From positions 1-39,656 of the forward strand of contig CAKUGF010000019.1 in NCBI GenBank assembly GCA_934654585.1: DNA of 39,656 nt. Direction: 5' to 3'. Every line of letters begins with the position of its first letter. Position 1 is the stretch's first letter. Origin of the DNA: an uncultured Collinsella sp. (GTDB lineage: Bacteria > Actinomycetota > Coriobacteriia > Coriobacteriales > Coriobacteriaceae). The position numbers were made by a program, and so were the translations under genes. Below the pieces are notes generated by a model, which did no database searches, was not told where the DNA came from, and saw only the letters and a list, made by a program, of their open reading frames with translations. Below are positions 7,302 to 15,838 of this stretch, piece after piece.

Positions 7302-10016
7302 CTACTCGGTACGGGCAACCTGGTCGATACGGTAACCCTCGATCTGGTCGCCGGGCTTGATGTCCTGGAAGTTCTCCAGGCCAATGCCGCCCTCGGAACC
7401 GCTCTTGAGGCTCTTGGCCTCGTCCTTGTAGTGGCGCATCGAGGCGATCTTGCCGTTGAAGACCACGATGCCGTCACGCACCAGGCGCACAGAATCGGTC
7501 GCGGCGATCTCGCCCTCTTCGACGCGGACACCAGCGGCGATACCGACTTTGGGCACCTTGAAGGTGTCCAGAACGGTCGCGGTACCCGTGGAGACCTCAA
7601 CCTCGGTGGGCTTGAGCATACCGATACGGGCAGCGTCCAGCTCCTCGAGGCACTTGTAGATAACGTCGTAGCAACGGATCTCGACGCCCTCGCGCTCGGC
7701 AGCGGAGCGGGCCTTACCGTCGGGACGGACGCCAAAGCCGATGATGATGGCGTTGGAGGCGTCGGCCAGGACGACGTCGGTCTCGTTGATGGCACCGACG
7801 GCGGAGTGAATCGTGTTGATGCGGACCTCGGACTGATCCATCTTGTCGAGCGAGTCCTGAAGGGCCTCGATGGAACCCTGGACGTCGGCCTTGATGATCA
7901 GGTTGAGTTCCTTGACCTCGGCGTCGGCGATGGTCTCGAAGAGGTTCTCGAGCGTCACGTGCTTCACGCGGCTCTGCTCCTCGATACGGGCCTTGAGCGA
8001 ACGCTCGTCGGCAAGAGCACGAGCCTCGCGCTCGTCCTCGAACACGCGGAACTCATCGCCGGCGTTGGGCACAGACTGCAGGCCCAGGATCTCGACGGCG
8101 TCGGAAGGACCGGCCTCGGTGACAGCGTTGCCCTTGGGGTCGAGCATGGCGCGGACGCGGCCATAGGTGAGGCCGGCGACCAGCGTGTCGCCCACATGCA
8201 GGGTACCGCGGGTCACGAGCACGGTGGCAACCGAGCCGCGGCCCTTGTCGAGCTTAGCCTCGAGGACGTTGCCCGAAGCGAAGGTGTCGGGGTTGGCCTT
8301 GAGCTCGAGCACGTCGGCCTGGAGCAGAACGGTCTCCAGAAGGTCGTCGATACCGATCTTCTGCTTGGCCGAGATATTGACGAACATGTTCTGTCCGCCC
8401 CACTCCTCGGGGATGATGCCGTACTCGGTGAGCTCCTGGCGCACGCGGTCGGGGTTGGCGCCCGGCTTATCGATCTTGTTGACGGCGACGACGATGGGAA
8501 CGCCGGCGGCCTTGGCGTGGTTGATCGACTCGATGGTCTGAGGCATGACGCCGTCGTCGGCGGCCACGATCAGAATGACGATGTCGGTCACCTTGGCGCC
8601 ACGGGCACGCATGGCCGTAAACGTGGCGTGACCAGGGGTATCGATGAAGGTGATCTTACGATCGTTAATCATGACCTGCGAAGCGCCGATAGCCTGCGTA
8701 ATGCCGCCCGCCTCGCCGGCAGCAACGCCGGTGTGACGGATGGCGTCGAGCAGCGACGTCTTGCCGTGGTCGACATGGCCCATGACGGTGACGACCGGGG
8801 CGCGGGGCTTGAGGTCGGCGGGATCGTCGTAGAACGAGAAGGTGTTCTCCTCCTCGGGGGTGATGATCTTGATCTGACGGCCCAGGTCGTCGGCAACGAG
8901 CTCGACGAGGTCGTCGGACATGGACTGCGTCATGGTAAGCGGCGTGCCCAGCAGGAACAGGCGCTTGATGATGTCGTTGGCCGGAACGTCGAGCGCCTCG
9001 GCGAGCTCCTGGACGGTAACGCCCTGGGAGACCTTGATGGCGTCGAGGTCCTCGGGGTTCACGCCCTGGGCCAGCGCCTCCTCAATCTTGCGCTCCTCCT
9101 GAGCCTTCGCAGCCTCGCGCTCGCGCTTCTCCTTGCGCTTCTTACGGCGACCGGTGGACTCGCGAGAGGCCTCCTCGACGGCGGCACGAGCCTCCTCGAG
9201 CACCTTCTCGCGGCTGTACTCCTCGGCCTCACGAGCCATGCGGCTGTAGTGGTCCTCTTCGTTGTTGTGACCGCCCTTGCGCTTCTTGCCCTTGCCCTGC
9301 TTATCGGGGTTGGGAAAGTCCATGCCGGCAGCGACGTTGTTGCTGGCATTGGTGCGATGGCTGTGCGGACGGCTCTCAGAAGCGTTGCGATCGGAGTTGT
9401 TGTCGGAGCCGTTGCGGTCGTTACGGCGACCACCGCGACGGTCGTTGTTGCCGCCGCGACGGTTGCCGCGCTCGGCAGCGCGCTCGGCCTTGGCTTTGTC
9501 CTCGGCGTCCTTCTTCTCCTTGAGCACGGTTTCCTGCGCGGCGATCTGGTCGAGCAGGGAACGGAAACGCGAACCGGAATCGGAAGCGGGAACGGCGCGG
9601 CGCTGGGCCTCGCGGGCAGCCTCCTCCTTCTCGCGGGCAAGACGCTCCTGCTCGGCCTTTTTCTTGGCCTCGGCCTCGGCGCGGGCGGCCTCCTCGGCAG
9701 CCTGGGCTGCGGCGAACTGGCGGCGCTCCTCCTCGCGTGCCTTCTCGGCAGCGATGCGCTCGCGCTCGGCCTCAGCGGCGCGCGCGGCCTCCTCGGCGGC
9801 AGCGGCCTGCTCCTCGGCCTGCTTAGCGGCCTCGACTTCCTGGGCGCGAGCCTCGATCACCGAGGCAAGCTGCTTGCGGACCATGGCGACGTAGGCGTCC
9901 TCCAGGGCGGAGGAAGCGGACTTAGCGGGAATCTTCATATCGGCGAGATGACCCATCAGTTCCTTGGAGGTCATGCCGAACTCTTTGGCCAGGGTGGACA
10001 CACGGACTTTTGCCAT
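7302..10016 (-). CDS. infB: Translation initiation factor IF-2
   Basis: GTPase that delivers initiator fMet-tRNA to the 30S subunit and promotes subunit joining. The 904-residue protein has an N-terminal IF2N helix-turn domain (about 1-50). A long charged, Ala/Glu/Arg-rich coiled-coil and Asn/Arg/Gly-rich linker (about 60-300) follows, then a second IF2N domain (about 325-375). The G domain has G1 GHVDHGKTS at 413-421, G3 DTPGHATF and G4 NKID, followed by domains II-IV ending with the fMet-tRNA-binding C2 domain. The start ATG at 10016 is preceded by AGGGTAGGTG. It sits 91 nt after nusA. The ylxR gene often found between nusA and infB is missing here. Confidence 0.97.
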   Translation of the reverse strand: MAKVRVSTLAKEFGMTSKELMGHLADMKIPAKSASSALEDAYVAMVRKQLASVIEARAQEVEAAKQAEEQAAAAEEAARAAEAERERIAAEKAREEERRQFAAAQAAEEAARAEAEAKKKAEQERLAREKEEAAREAQRRAVPASDSGSRFRSLLDQIAAQETVLKEKKDAEDKAKAERAAERGNRRGGNNDRRGGRRNDRNGSDNNSDRNASESRPHSHRTNASNNVAAGMDFPNPDKQGKGKKRKGGHNNEEDHYSRMAREAEEYSREKVLEEARAAVEEASRESTGRRKKRKEKREREAAKAQEERKIEEALAQGVNPEDLDAIKVSQGVTVQELAEALDVPANDIIKRLFLLGTPLTMTQSMSDDLVELVADDLGRQIKIITPEEENTFSFYDDPADLKPRAPVVTVMGHVDHGKTSLLDAIRHTGVAAGEAGGITQAIGASQVMINDRKITFIDTPGHATFTAMRARGAKVTDIVILIVAADDGVMPQTIESINHAKAAGVPIVVAVNKIDKPGANPDRVRQELTEYGIIPEEWGGQNMFVNISAKQKIGIDDLLETVLLQADVLELKANPDTFASGNVLEAKLDKGRGSVATVLVTRGTLHVGDTLVAGLTYGRVRAMLDPKGNAVTEAGPSDAVEILGLQSVPNAGDEFRVFEDEREARALADERSLKARIEEQSRVKHVTLENLFETIADAEVKELNLIIKADVQGSIEALQDSLDKMDQSEVRINTIHSAVGAINETDVVLADASNAIIIGFGVRPDGKARSAAEREGVEIRCYDVIYKCLEELDAARIGMLKPTEVEVSTGTATVLDTFKVPKVGIAAGVRVEEGEIAATDSVRLVRDGIVVFNGKIASMRHYKDEAKSLKSGSEGGIGLENFQDIKPGDQIEGYRIDQVARTE

Positions 10017-10078
10017 ATGACTTCACCTACCCTTTCTGGCACCTTGGGTGCCTAGAGACTGAACGAGCGTGGGAGATG

Positions 10079-10099
10079 CGCCGGGACCTGCCCGGCGCG
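10079..10099 (-). other. Intercistronic hairpin between nusA and infB
   Basis: GCGCCGGG and CCCGGCGC form a perfect 8-bp stem with a 5-nt loop just after the nusA stop. No T run follows, so an mRNA-processing or stabilising stem is more likely than a terminator. A second small stem, GGCACC-CAA-GGTGCC, precedes the infB ribosome-binding site at about 10040-10055. Confidence 0.4.
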
Positions 10100-10107
10100 G
10101 CCGCGCG

Positions 10108-11355
10108 CTAGATCAGGTCCTCCGCATCATCGAAGGCGTCGGTGTCGTGGACACCGCAGAAACGGGAGCCGGGACGAGCCTGGTTGCGGCACTGGATGCC
10201 GTCCTCGGACACGTACTCGCAGCGACGGACGTCCTCGTCCTCCTCGTCACCGATCAGGTCGGCGGCGGGCTCCTCGTGAACGGGAACGTTCTTGAGGATG
10301 TCGGCGGCAAGGGTCTCGGACTTGATGTCGATGTGCCAGCCGGTCAGGCGCGCGGCGAGGCGGGCGTTCTGGCCCTCCTTGCCGATGGCGAGGGACAGCT
10401 GGTCGTCGGGCACGATGACGCCGGCATAGGCCTTCTCCTCGTCGATGAGGACGCGGGTGACCTTGGCGGGCGACAGGGCGTTGGCGACGTAGACGGCCGG
10501 ATCGGCATCCCACAGAATGACGTCGACGCGCTCGCCACGGAGCTCGCCCACGACGGCGCGAACACGGCTGCCCTTGGGGCCGACGCAGGCGCCCACGGGA
10601 TCCAGGCGGTCGTCGAGCGAGTGGACGGCGACCTTGGAGCGCTGGCCGGGCTCGCGGGCGATCGACTTGATCTGGACGGTGCCCTCGTAGATCTCGGGCA
10701 CCTCCTGCTCAAACAGACGACGCATGAGCTCGGGGTGGGTACGGGAGATAACAATCGGCGGACGGCTGTGCTCGCCACGAACCGGCTGCAGGTTGGAGTT
10801 GGGGTCGCGTACGTCGATAATCACGGCCTTGATATGCTGGTTGTGCAGGTAGCGCTCGCCCATCGGACGCTCGTTGCGCTCGTTCTCGTAACGGCGCTGG
10901 TCGAAGTGAGGCAGCTCGGCCTCGACGCCCTCGCGGATCTTGACGATCGTGAAGTCGGGCGTGGACTGCAGCACGGTACCGCTGATGAGGTCACCGATGC
11001 GGCCGGAGAACTCCTCGTAGATCTGCTCGCGGGCAGAGTTGCGCACGATGGCGTTGATCTCGGCCTTGGCGTGCTGGGCGGCGATGCGGCTCGTGTTCTT
11101 GGGGGTGACGTCGATCTCCTCGAACTCGGTGAAGTTGCCTTCCTCGTCCATGGAATCGTCGATCGGCTCCAGGCGGTAGACATAGATCTTACCGGTGGTG
11201 CGGTCGATGGTCACCTTGGCGCCCCACTCAAGATGCAGGATCTCGGCATAGCTCTTGGCGAGCGACTGCTCCAGGCGGTCGATCAGGTAGAGCTGGTCGA
11301 TGTGCTTCTCCTGGCAAAGCTCCATCAGGGCGGACATCATGTCGGATGCTGCCAT
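10108..11355 (-). CDS. nusA: Transcription termination/antitermination factor NusA with C-terminal zinc-finger-like tail
   Basis: Binds RNA polymerase and nascent RNA, modulating pausing, intrinsic termination and antitermination. The 415-residue protein has the N-terminal polymerase-binding domain (about 1-130), an S1 domain (about 135-205, [15 protein letters not shown] in the equivalent region) and two KH domains (about 205-350). Signature strings include [14 protein letters not shown] and [14 protein letters not shown]. The last ~50 residues carry [10 protein letters not shown] followed by C, then RFCGVH, a possible Cys3His zinc site not found in model NusA proteins. The start is 1 nt after rimP with GGAAAG upstream. 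Confidence 0.96.
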   Translation of the reverse strand: MAASDMMSALMELCQEKHIDQLYLIDRLEQSLAKSYAEILHLEWGAKVTIDRTTGKIYVYRLEPIDDSMDEEGNFTEFEEIDVTPKNTSRIAAQHAKAEINAIVRNSAREQIYEEFSGRIGDLISGTVLQSTPDFTIVKIREGVEAELPHFDQRRYENERNERPMGERYLHNQHIKAVIIDVRDPNSNLQPVRGEHSRPPIVISRTHPELMRRLFEQEVPEIYEGTVQIKSIAREPGQRSKVAVHSLDDRLDPVGACVGPKGSRVRAVVGELRGERVDVILWDADPAVYVANALSPAKVTRVLIDEEKAYAGVIVPDDQLSLAIGKEGQNARLAARLTGWHIDIKSETLAADILKNVPVHEEPAADLIGDEEDEDVRRCEYVSEDGIQCRNQARPGSRFCGVHDTDAFDDAEDLI

Positions 11356-11356
11356 C

Positions 11357-11851
11357 TTACTTTCCTTCCTTCGCGGGCTTGAAGTCGTAGGTGGGCTTCA
11401 ACTTGCACTTTTTAACATCAGAGAAATCGAGGGTGACGGACTCGCCGCTCTCGAGCTCGAGGGTCACATCCGTCTCGGTCGCGGCGGCAATCTTGCCGGC
11501 GTACTTGCGACGGCCCTCGGTGGCGGTAGAGGTGAGCTCGCAGCTCTCGCCCACAAAGCGGGCAAAATCGCGCGGGCGGCGCAGCGGGCGCGCCATACCC
11601 GGGCTCGACACCTCGAGCGTATAGCTCGAAGAGATGGGGTCAAGCTCCTCAATCACGTCGCCGACCCACTTGGTGTTGGCCGTGACGTCGTTGAGCGACA
11701 GGCTCTGACCCTCGGCACCCTCGATACGCACGCGCACGCAGGGGGCCTTGGTGGCACCCACGAGCTCGACGTCGACGATGTCGACATCGTGCTGGGGAGC
11801 GACGGCCTCGAGCGCGTCGATGATCGCCTGCTCGGTCTTGGTCTTGACCAT
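11357..11851 (-). CDS. rimP: Ribosome maturation factor RimP
   Basis: Assembly factor for the 30S subunit. The 164-residue protein shows the N-terminal alpha/beta domain with DVDIVDVELVGATKAPCVRV and a central YTLEVSSPGMARPLRRPRDF segment with SSPG and RPL, typical of the family. A C-terminal SH3-like domain follows. I choose ATG 11851 because ATGGAGG lies at the right distance and the family begins there. The frame is open further upstream but would run through the terminator hairpin and promoter. First gene of the rimP-nusA-infB operon. Confidence 0.94.
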   Translation of the reverse strand: MVKTKTEQAIIDALEAVAPQHDVDIVDVELVGATKAPCVRVRIEGAEGQSLSLNDVTANTKWVGDVIEELDPISSSYTLEVSSPGMARPLRRPRDFARFVGESCELTSTATEGRRKYAGKIAAATETDVTLELESGESVTLDFSDVKKCKLKPTYDFKPAKEGK

Positions 11852-11871
11852 TGCGGCACCTCCATCCATAC

Positions 11872-11904
11872 AAAAAAGAAGCGGGGCCGAAACCCCACTT
11901 CTTT
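11872..11904 (-). terminator. Intrinsic terminator inside the rimP leader (candidate attenuator)
   Basis: On the minus strand a 12-bp stem (AAAGAAGTGGGG with CCCCGCTTCTTT) and 6-nt loop is followed by a T run. It sits between the promoter at 11930-11958 and the rimP start, roughly 20 nt after the predicted transcription start. Its position means transcription of the whole rimP-nusA-infB operon must read through it. Confidence 0.7.
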
Positions 11905-11929
11905 CAATTACAACTTCATTTGCAAGGAA

Positions 11930-11958
11930 ACTATAGCAATACCTGCGCAAACGTGCAA
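11930..11958 (-). promoter_or_regulatory. Promoter of the rimP-nusA-infB operon
   Basis: Minus strand: -35 TTGCAC (11953-11958), 17-bp spacer, -10 TATAGT (11930-11935) with TG one base before it (TGCTATAGT). Predicted start near 11923. It is among the two strongest promoters in the window. Confidence 0.7.
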
Positions 11959-12057
11959 GCACAACGCAAACCCGCAGGTCAGCGCGCCCACAGGTTCTCC
12001 ACAAGAATAGGACAATTGGACCGATAGTACCGTGCGGAGCGCGGCCGAGAGCGCAAG

Positions 12058-12090
12058 AACGGGCCATGTGTCCAAATCCACAGGCCCGTT
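12058..12090. repeat. Hairpin in the rimP-lipoprotein gap
   Basis: AACGGGCC (12058-12065) and GGCCCGTT (12083-12090) pair, with a further partial TGTG/CACA match inside. It lies upstream of both divergent genes. Nothing else is recognised between about 11960 and 12200 apart from the lipoprotein ribosome-binding site AAGGAGG. Confidence 0.4.
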
Positions 12091-12219
12091 CGGGCCCCAA
12101 GAGCGTTCCTTCCCGAGCCCCTATCACTCAGACTAGCGCTAAGGGGCATTCTGTAAAAAGCCAGCCAGCCGGTCGAACAACGGCAAGCCCATCCAGAACC
12201 TCTAAGCAAGGAGGCACCC

Positions 12220-12792
12220 ATGAAACGTCTCGGCACCCTCTGCATGACAGCACTCGCCATCGCAACATGCTCGCTTTCCCTCGCGGGCTGCGGCAACATC
12301 GATGGCAAAACCGGGCCATGTGAGCCGGATCGCGGAAGCACCGAAGCCGCCGAGAAAACAGAGCCCTCGGAGAGCTTCGACAAAATCGACGAAGACCTGG
12401 TCGACCCTCAGGGTCTGGGCCCCGAATCCCAAGAGCAGTTCCCTATCGACCTTGAAGCGGACGAGAACATCCATGTCACCTGCATCGGCAAGGACACGGA
12501 TGGCTACGGAGACGCCGTGTTGGTCTTTACGGTGACCAATAACACCGGCGTCGACATGATGTTTGGTGACGTGGACTCCTACGCCTACGTCAACGGCGTG
12601 GTCCGCGACGTGCGAATGCGCCAGCCGGTCGCCGCAGGCGAGGAAACGCGCGCCATGCTCACCTTTGTCGGCACGTTCGACGACCCCGACTTTGATGTGA
12701 ACAACGACCTCAACGACATCTACCTCAACATCTGGATGTTCGAGGAGCAAACGGGCAACGTCTACTTTAGGGACCTGGTGCACATCCCGTAA
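12220..12792 (+). CDS. Predicted secreted lipoprotein of unknown function
   Basis: A 190-residue protein with a lipoprotein signal peptide: basic start MKRLG, hydrophobic stretch to about residue 23, and lipobox LAGC with C25 as the lipidated cysteine. A charged, low-complexity spacer (about 30-75) precedes a compact domain (about 80-190) rich in alternating beta-strand patterns, such as VLVFTVTNNTGVDMMF. This suggests an immunoglobulin-like beta-sandwich of the kind seen in DUF4352-type lipoproteins. AAGGAGG lies 7 nt before the ATG. It is a single gene, convergent with leuS and sharing its terminator. No function can be assigned. Confidence 0.85.
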   Translation: MKRLGTLCMTALAIATCSLSLAGCGNIDGKTGPCEPDRGSTEAAEKTEPSESFDKIDEDLVDPQGLGPESQEQFPIDLEADENIHVTCIGKDTDGYGDAVLVFTVTNNTGVDMMFGDVDSYAYVNGVVRDVRMRQPVAAGEETRAMLTFVGTFDDPDFDVNNDLNDIYLNIWMFEEQTGNVYFRDLVHIP

Positions 12793-12827
12793 AAGGCAGG
12801 GCTAGGCTAAGCGGCAAACCGATAGAT

Positions 12828-12866
12828 AAAACGAGGGGCGATCCAACCGGATCGTCCCTCGTCTTT
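12828..12866. terminator. Bidirectional terminator between lipoprotein gene and leuS
   Basis: ACGAGGGGCGATCC (12831-12844) pairs with GGATCGTCCCTCGT (12849-12862) with a 4-nt loop. It is flanked by AAAA on the left and CTTTT on the right, so a U run follows on either strand. It lies between two converging genes. Confidence 0.85.
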
Positions 12867-12891
12867 TGCATGTCAGCTTTGCGCGTGACGC

Positions 12892-15468
12892 TTACTTGAC
12901 CACCAGGTTGACCAGCTTGCCGGGCACGCAGATGGCCTTGACGACCGTCTTGCCCTCGAGCCACTTGGCGACAGCGGCCTCGGCGGCAGCCTGCATCTCC
13001 TCGTTGGAGGCGTCGCGGGCGACGTCGATGCGGCCACGAACCTTGCCGAGCACCTGAACGACGATCTGCACCGTGTCCTCGATGGACTCAGCCAGGTCGA
13101 ACTCGGGCCAGGCGGCGGTGTAGGCATTGCCCTCGCAGCCGAGTGCCTCGTGCCACAGCTCATCGGCCCAGAACGGGCAGATGGGGGCAAGGACGCTCAC
13201 GATGTCTTTGGCCACGCCGTAGCACAGCGCCTTATCGCGGGCAGCGCCCTCGGTGGAGTTGAGATAGGCGCTCGCCGCGTTGACGAGCTCCATGACGGCC
13301 GAGATCGCGGTGTTGAACTGGCCGCGGTCGTAATCCTCGGTGCACTTGGCGATGGTACGGTGACGCTCGCGATAGAGCTTGAGCGCGGCCTCGTCGAGCG
13401 CGGACTTATCGAAGGCCACGTTGGCGTCGCCGGACTGGACGAGCTGCCACACGATACGCCAGGCGCGCTTGATAAAGCGGTTGGCGCCCTCGACAGCCTT
13501 GGGATCCCAGTCAAAGTCCTTCTCGGGCGGGGCGATAAACAGAATCGCCAGACGCATGGTGTCGGCGCCGTAGGGCTCGATGACCGAGCTCGGGGGCACG
13601 ACGTTGCCCTTGGACTTGGACATGGTGTCGCCGTTCTCGTCCTTGACCATGCCCTGGCACAGCAGGTTGGTGAAGGGCTCGTCCACGTTCAGCAGGCCCA
13701 GGTCGCGCAGTGCCTTGGTAAAGAAGCGGCTGTAGAGCAGGTGCAGAATGGCATGCTCGATGCCACCGATGTAGTTATCGACGGGCATCCAACGGTCGGC
13801 CGCCTCACGGGAGAAGGGCAGCTCGGTGTTGTGCGGATCGGTATAGCGCAGGTAATACCAGCTGGAGCAGGTAAAGGTGTCCATGGTATCAGTCTCGCGC
13901 TTGGCAGGACGGCCGCAGACCGGGCAGGTGGTCTCGTAGAACTCCCTGCACTCGGCGAGGGTCTCGCCGGCGCCCAGGTCCAGGTTCTCGGGCAGCGTCA
14001 CCGGCAGCTGATTCTCGGGCACGGGCACGATGCCGCAGTGCTCGCAGTGGATAGCCGGGATGGGGTTGCCCCAATAACGCTGACGGGAAATGAGCCAGTC
14101 GCGCAGACGGAACTCGACCTTGCGACGACCGCAGCCCATGGCCTCGAGGTCGGCCACAATCGCAGCCTCGCCCTCGGAGTGCTTGCCACCGCGCATGCCG
14201 GTGTACTTGCCGGACTGGACGAGCGTGCCCTCGGCAGCGTGGGCGCAATCCCAATCGACGGTCTCGGCATGGAAGGTATCGATGGTCTCGCCGCTGGCCT
14301 CGACGGCAGCGCGGTCGTCATCGTCCAGGATGATCGGCACGATGGGCAGGTCGTACTTGCGGGCGAACTCAAAGTCGCGCTGGTCGCCGCAGGGAACGGC
14401 CATGACGGCGCCGGTACCGTAGTCGGCCACGACGTAGTCGGCAACCCACACGGGGACCTTCTCGCCGTTGACGGGGTTCACGACATAGCGGCCCGTAAAG
14501 GCGCCATGCTTCTCAAGAGTGCCCTGGGCGCGCTCGACGGCAGAGATGTGCTTGGAGTCCTCGACGATCTTGGTGACGGCCTCCTCGTACTCCGTGCCCT
14601 CGACGAGCTCGTGCAGACGGGCGTACTCGGGAGCCAGGACAAAGAAGGAAACGCCAAAGAGGGTATCGGCACGCGTGGTGAAGACGGTGATCTTACCCTC
14701 GTCGCCCTCGATGGGCTCGCCATCCTTATCGCACAGGGTAAAGTCGACCTCGGCGCCCTCGGAGCGACCGATCCAGTTGGCCTGCATCTGCTTAACGCGC
14801 TCGGGCCAGCCGGGGAGCTTCTCCAGGTCGTCGAGCAGCTCCTGGGCGTACTCGGTGATCTTGAAGTACCACTGCTCCAGATCGCGCTTCTCGGGCTCGG
14901 TGCCGCAGCGCCAGCACTTGCCCTCGGTCACCTGCTCGTTGGCAAGAACGGTCTTGCAGGTGGGGCACCAGTTGACCGGGTTCTTCTTGCGGTAGACCAG
15001 GCCCTTTTCCCACATCTTCTCAAAGATCCACTGACCCCAGCGGTAATAGTCGGGGCTGCAGGTCTTGACCATGCGATCCAGATCGTAGGAGAAGCCCATG
15101 CGCTTCATCGTGGCGAGCGCCTGGTCCATGTTCTTATACGTCCAGGCGGCAGCCTGCGTGTTGTGCTTGATGGCCGCGTTCTCGGCGGGCAGGCCAAAGG
15201 CATCGAAGCCGATGGGATGCAGCACGTCGTAGCCGCGCATGCGGGCCTGACGGGCCATGGCATCGCCGATGGTGTAGTTGCGCGCGTGGCCCATGTGCAG
15301 GTCGCCCGACGGATACGGGAACATCTCGAGCACGTACTTCTTGGGCTTGCTGGCGTCGGTGTCGACGGCAAAGAGGTTGGAGTCCTCCCAGGCCTTCATC
15401 CACTTGGACTCAATGGCCTGCGCGTCGTAGGCAGGGATCTCGTCCTTATGATCTGTGCAATCGCACAT
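12892..15468 (-). CDS. leuS: Leucyl-tRNA synthetase
   Basis: Charges tRNA-Leu with leucine. The 858-residue class I synthetase has the ATP-site HMGH at residues 58-61, a zinc-binding insertion (CPTC and CWRCG, about 160-185), a CP1 editing domain in the first half, [14 protein letters not shown], and the second ATP motif MSKSK at 616-620. The C-terminal domain ends [11 protein letters not shown], as in the bacterial LeuRS family. The start ATG at 15468 has AAAGGAG about 7 nt upstream. The ~150-nt leader is almost filled by the folded element at 15491-15610, which implies leader regulation. Confidence 0.97.
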   Translation of the reverse strand: MCDCTDHKDEIPAYDAQAIESKWMKAWEDSNLFAVDTDASKPKKYVLEMFPYPSGDLHMGHARNYTIGDAMARQARMRGYDVLHPIGFDAFGLPAENAAIKHNTQAAAWTYKNMDQALATMKRMGFSYDLDRMVKTCSPDYYRWGQWIFEKMWEKGLVYRKKNPVNWCPTCKTVLANEQVTEGKCWRCGTEPEKRDLEQWYFKITEYAQELLDDLEKLPGWPERVKQMQANWIGRSEGAEVDFTLCDKDGEPIEGDEGKITVFTTRADTLFGVSFFVLAPEYARLHELVEGTEYEEAVTKIVEDSKHISAVERAQGTLEKHGAFTGRYVVNPVNGEKVPVWVADYVVADYGTGAVMAVPCGDQRDFEFARKYDLPIVPIILDDDDRAAVEASGETIDTFHAETVDWDCAHAAEGTLVQSGKYTGMRGGKHSEGEAAIVADLEAMGCGRRKVEFRLRDWLISRQRYWGNPIPAIHCEHCGIVPVPENQLPVTLPENLDLGAGETLAECREFYETTCPVCGRPAKRETDTMDTFTCSSWYYLRYTDPHNTELPFSREAADRWMPVDNYIGGIEHAILHLLYSRFFTKALRDLGLLNVDEPFTNLLCQGMVKDENGDTMSKSKGNVVPPSSVIEPYGADTMRLAILFIAPPEKDFDWDPKAVEGANRFIKRAWRIVWQLVQSGDANVAFDKSALDEAALKLYRERHRTIAKCTEDYDRGQFNTAISAVMELVNAASAYLNSTEGAARDKALCYGVAKDIVSVLAPICPFWADELWHEALGCEGNAYTAAWPEFDLAESIEDTVQIVVQVLGKVRGRIDVARDASNEEMQAAAEAAVAKWLEGKTVVKAICVPGKLVNLVVK

Positions 15469-15490
15469 ATCAGCTCCTTTAATCTTAGCT

Positions 15491-15610
15491 GGGGTCGGCC
15501 GGCTTGGCTTTATTCGCTACTGCGGACAGTCCTGCGCAAGACGAAGAGCACATTAAGTGCTCTTCTTTGCGTGCGGAACTTGTAGCGAACAAAGCTAAGC
15601 CGCCCGACCC
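15491..15610 (-). promoter_or_regulatory. Structured leader of leuS (same design as valS leader)
   Basis: Transcribed strand: a long imperfect outer stem (15582-15610 with 15491-15520) encloses a hairpin whose tip is GAAGAGCAC-UUAAU-GUGCUCUUC. It is flanked by UUCCGCACG on the 5' side and AGGACUGUCCG on the 3' side. The outer stem ends 22 nt before the start codon, next to the ribosome-binding site. The tip, loop and flanking words recur in the valS leader at 31585-31699, while the outer stem sequence is unrelated. No T-box sequence (AGGGUGGNACCGCG) is present. Confidence 0.7.
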
Positions 15611-15627
15611 TAAGGTTAACTCGACTG

Positions 15628-15636
15628 ATGATAGCA
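15628..15636 (-). promoter_or_regulatory. Extended -10 promoter of leuS
   Basis: Minus strand TGCTATCAT, predicted start near 15621, about 10 nt before the leader stem begins. No good -35. The same nonamer precedes tRNA-Leu at 35588-35596. Confidence 0.55.
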
Positions 15637-15644
15637 AATACGAC

Positions 15645-15679
15645 AAGCGAGATGCCTGCGACTTGCATGCATCTCGCTT
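15645..15679. terminator. Hairpin upstream of leuS promoter
   Basis: AAGCGAGATG (15645-15654) pairs with CATCTCGCTT (15670-15679) around a 15-nt loop. TTTATCT follows on the plus strand. It probably helps separate guaB from leuS transcription. Confidence 0.45.
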
Positions 15680-15691
15680 TATCTAAATAAC

Positions 15692-15710
15692 GTGGTTGAA
15701 ACTCAACCAC
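15692..15710 (-). terminator. Candidate guaB terminator hairpin
   Basis: GTGGTTGA and TCAACCAC form an 8-bp stem with a 3-nt loop. On the minus strand it is followed by CGTTATTTAG, only moderately T-rich. It lies about 130 nt after the guaB stop. Confidence 0.4.
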
Positions 15711-15725
15711 TATTTGTTACCCGTC

Positions 15726-15838
15726 CTAGCAGGAAAGGGTTTTCCAGGTGCCGCAGATTGGGCCGAAAGAGGAGCGCCGCGTACTTTGGTACGCGAGCGA
15801 CGGTTTGAGGTCCAAGGTGCGGTGCTTGGGAAAGCCGC
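15726..15838. repeat. Folded intergenic element B, downstream of guaB
   Basis: Imperfect outer arms (about 15736-15761 and 15812-15838) contain CCGCAGATTGG (15751-15761) and CCAAGGTGCGG (15812-15822). These pair except for a purine-rich internal loop. They enclose a perfect hairpin CGCGTAC-TTTG-GTACGCG (15778-15795). The same internal-loop words occur in swapped order in element C beside valS. It starts directly at the guaB stop codon. Confidence 0.55.

Noticed and set aside
10017..10107. ylxR gene between nusA and infB
   Set aside because: The gap is only 91 nt, with two small hairpins and no coding frame.
11852..12127. Longer rimP starting near 12127
   Set aside because: The extension would translate the terminator and promoter and has no homologous residues; ATG 11851 has a clear ribosome-binding site.
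13150..15585. An 811-codon plus-strand frame over leuS
   Set aside because: Antisense shadow of a certain gene with no ribosome-binding site or domain.
15491..15610. T-box riboswitch before leuS (and valS)
   Set aside because: No AGGGUGGNACCGCG T-box, no antiterminator/terminator pair and no stem I layout; the conserved tip is a closed hairpin.
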